A stretch of 54,076 bases of DNA from Saprospiraceae bacterium (GTDB lineage Bacteria; Bacteroidota; Bacteroidia; Chitinophagales; Saprospiraceae): the NCBI GenBank assembly GCA_028284395.1, contig JANQRV010000136.1:1-54076 (forward strand). The letters are read 5' to 3'. Position numbers and translations under genes: made by a program. The notes under the pieces are model-generated. The model ran no database searches. It was not told the DNA's origin and was given only the letters and a program-made list of their open reading frames with translations. How positions within the stretch are numbered: the stretch's first letter is position 1; every line of letters begins with the position of its first letter. Shown piece by piece: positions 52,972 through 54,076 of this stretch.

Positions 52972-54075
52972 TCAGCGGATCAAAAAAATGGAGCCCGTCT
53001 GGACTTCGGAAAAAATACTGCCATCTCGCTTATAACCTTCTATTTGAGCCATCCATACATAGGTTCCCTGGGGTGCCGGTTCACCATTCCAGGTTCCGTC
53101 CCAGCCACGGCCTGGTTCGGGAGACTCATAAACCAGATTGCCCCAGCGATCGTAAATGGCCAGATGCAGGCTGAGGATATCGGTTCCCTGGACAGTAAAT
53201 TCATCATTGATGCCGTTAAAATTTGGGCTAAAAATATTGGGCGCATAAACAACCGTCGGGCATACTTCTCGAAGATTCACCTGGTCCTCCCCCTGGCATC
53301 CAAATTCATCCGTAACGGTTACACTGTAGGAGCCTTCCACAATCACGTCATAAGATGGTTGTGGAGAATTGTCTTGCCAGCGATAGGTCGTAAAGACTCC
53401 CGGATCTAAAGAAAACGAAAATCCTCCCCGGGCACAGTAGATCGTATCCGGGCCGAGGTTTGGTATGGGTTGGGGAAGAATCTCCACTTCAGTAAAAGCC
53501 GGAAATGTTGCGCAACCAGACACGATGCCAATCACTTCATAACTCCCGGATAAACCGGGGAAGGTATTTCTAATAACTGGAAACTGCTCTTCCGAAAAAA
53601 AACGGTTGGGCCCTCTCCATTCATAGCGTGCATCGTCCACATCCGTGGCGATTAAATCCACTATTTCCCCTTCGCAAACCGCAATAGCCGGCTCTGCATC
53701 TACTGCTTGCCGAAGTGTGATCATTAAATCCTGATACATGGTATCAACGGTATTTAAGCAATTGTCGGTCAATATCAATCGTACCGGATAGGTTCCTAAG
53801 TCCGGATAGAAGTGGAGAAATTTTGATTGATTCGATCGATTACCGTCCCCCAGATCCCAAGCAAAGGAATATCTTTCCGGGGAAAGCCCCGAATCAAAGA
53901 AAATCGTATCATTAAGGCAGCCACCCTCCGGAATCAGATTTGCATTGATACTGGTAAAGGCAGCCCCCCCACTGTAAGCATAAGATTCCGCCTCTCCGTA
54001 TCCGTAAGCAGTCGCAATAACGCCACATCCTTCGGAAATGATGGTGTGTGCCCCCGAATTAACTTCCACCCTCGC
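52972..54075 (-). CDS. C-terminal part of a gliding-motility/T9SS type B sorted surface protein (5'-truncated)
   Basis: The frame stays open to the right edge, so the start lies outside; the GTG near 54069 is internal. The visible 367 residues contain a PKD-like domain (FAWDLGDGNRSNQS ... GTYPVRLILTD), Ig-like or PKD-like segments, and a final gliding-motility-associated C-terminal domain (YAPNIFSPNFNGINDEF, IYDRWGNLVYES, WDGTWNGEPAPQGTYVW). Such proteins go through the type IX system to the cell surface. The full protein is probably large and adhesive. It converges on the small secreted protein gene with a 12-bp gap. Confidence 0.9.
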   Translation of the reverse strand, partial: ARVEVNSGAHTIISEGCGVIATAYGYGEAESYAYSGGAAFTSINANLIPEGGCLNDTIFFDSGLSPERYSFAWDLGDGNRSNQSKFLHFYPDLGTYPVRLILTDNCLNTVDTMYQDLMITLRQAVDAEPAIAVCEGEIVDLIATDVDDARYEWRGPNRFFSEEQFPVIRNTFPGLSGSYEVIGIVSGCATFPAFTEVEILPQPIPNLGPDTIYCARGGFSFSLDPGVFTTYRWQDNSPQPSYDVIVEGSYSVTVTDEFGCQGEDQVNLREVCPTVVYAPNIFSPNFNGINDEFTVQGTDILSLHLAIYDRWGNLVYESPEPGRGWDGTWNGEPAPQGTYVWMAQIEGYKRDGSIFSEVQTGSIFLIR

Positions 54076-54076
54076 G

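Noticed and set aside
1..54076. search by eye for tRNA, rRNA, CRISPR, phage or transposase genes
   Set aside because: No tRNA-like GGTTCGAAT arm with matching acceptor stem, no array and no transposase or integrase motif was found. A tRNA and rRNA model search would settle the RNA part.

Overview
The window reads as ordinary chromosome from a member of the Bacteroidota, most likely a Saprospiria/Lewinella-like marine or environmental bacterium. Signs of this are several type IX secretion (T9SS) C-terminal sorting domains (ends of the genes at 19189, 22154 and 35681), a gliding-motility-associated C-terminal domain at the right edge, dockerin-like 'YTG' repeats, a mevalonate-pathway cluster with a class II HMG-CoA reductase and a GYDIA-type GHMP kinase, TAnnTTTG-like promoter elements, and few Shine-Dalgarno sequences. 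I saw no phage, insertion sequence, CRISPR array, rRNA or tRNA.

Layout. 1-6.1 kb (+): tail of a probable penicillin-binding protein, a small membrane protein, a HEAT-repeat/cyclophilin lipoprotein, gcvT, a GbsR/MarR-type regulator and a secreted sulfatase. 6.1-9.5 kb (-): an ECF42-type sigma factor translationally coupled to its DGPF (YCII-like) partner, and a Tat-type FAD oxidoreductase. 9.8-16.6 kb (+): a small outer-membrane protein, a large BNR-repeat secreted protein and an M16 peptidase, closed by a hairpin terminator. 16.7-31.1 kb (-): a hybrid histidine kinase, two paralogous secreted metalloproteases in tandem, an Nfu iron-sulfur protein, the isoprenoid cluster fni-mvaA-GHMP kinase and prfC. 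31.2-35.6 kb (+): a Na+/H+ antiporter, a small lipoprotein and the methionine-salvage genes mtnB-mtnD-mtnC. 35.7-40.0 kb (-): a T9SS surface protein with a dockerin-like small partner, then an anti-sigma/TonB-type protein and its ECF sigma factor, divergent from a VWA-domain protein. 42.2-44.5 kb (-): glgB and a stand-alone glycogen-binding (CBM48-like) protein. 44.8-54.1 kb: membrane proteins (EI24-like, MscS), an outer-membrane protein, an ABC exporter, a DinB-like protein, an S9 peptidase, a small secreted protein and the C-terminal part of a gliding/T9SS protein.

Most genes belong to known families. The parts that merit attention are regulatory or architectural: a 13-bp hairpin that directly abuts the mtnB start codon; an inverted repeat lying exactly between the two promoter elements of the EI24-like gene; two copies of an 8-bp motif 60 bp apart before the GbsR-type regulator; an anti-sigma-like protein carrying a TonB C-terminal domain beside a VWA protein; the tandem metalloproteases with unlike linkers and hairpin elements around them; and a possible surface-anchored/dockerin-like pair. 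No clearly new multi-gene defence or mobile system was found.
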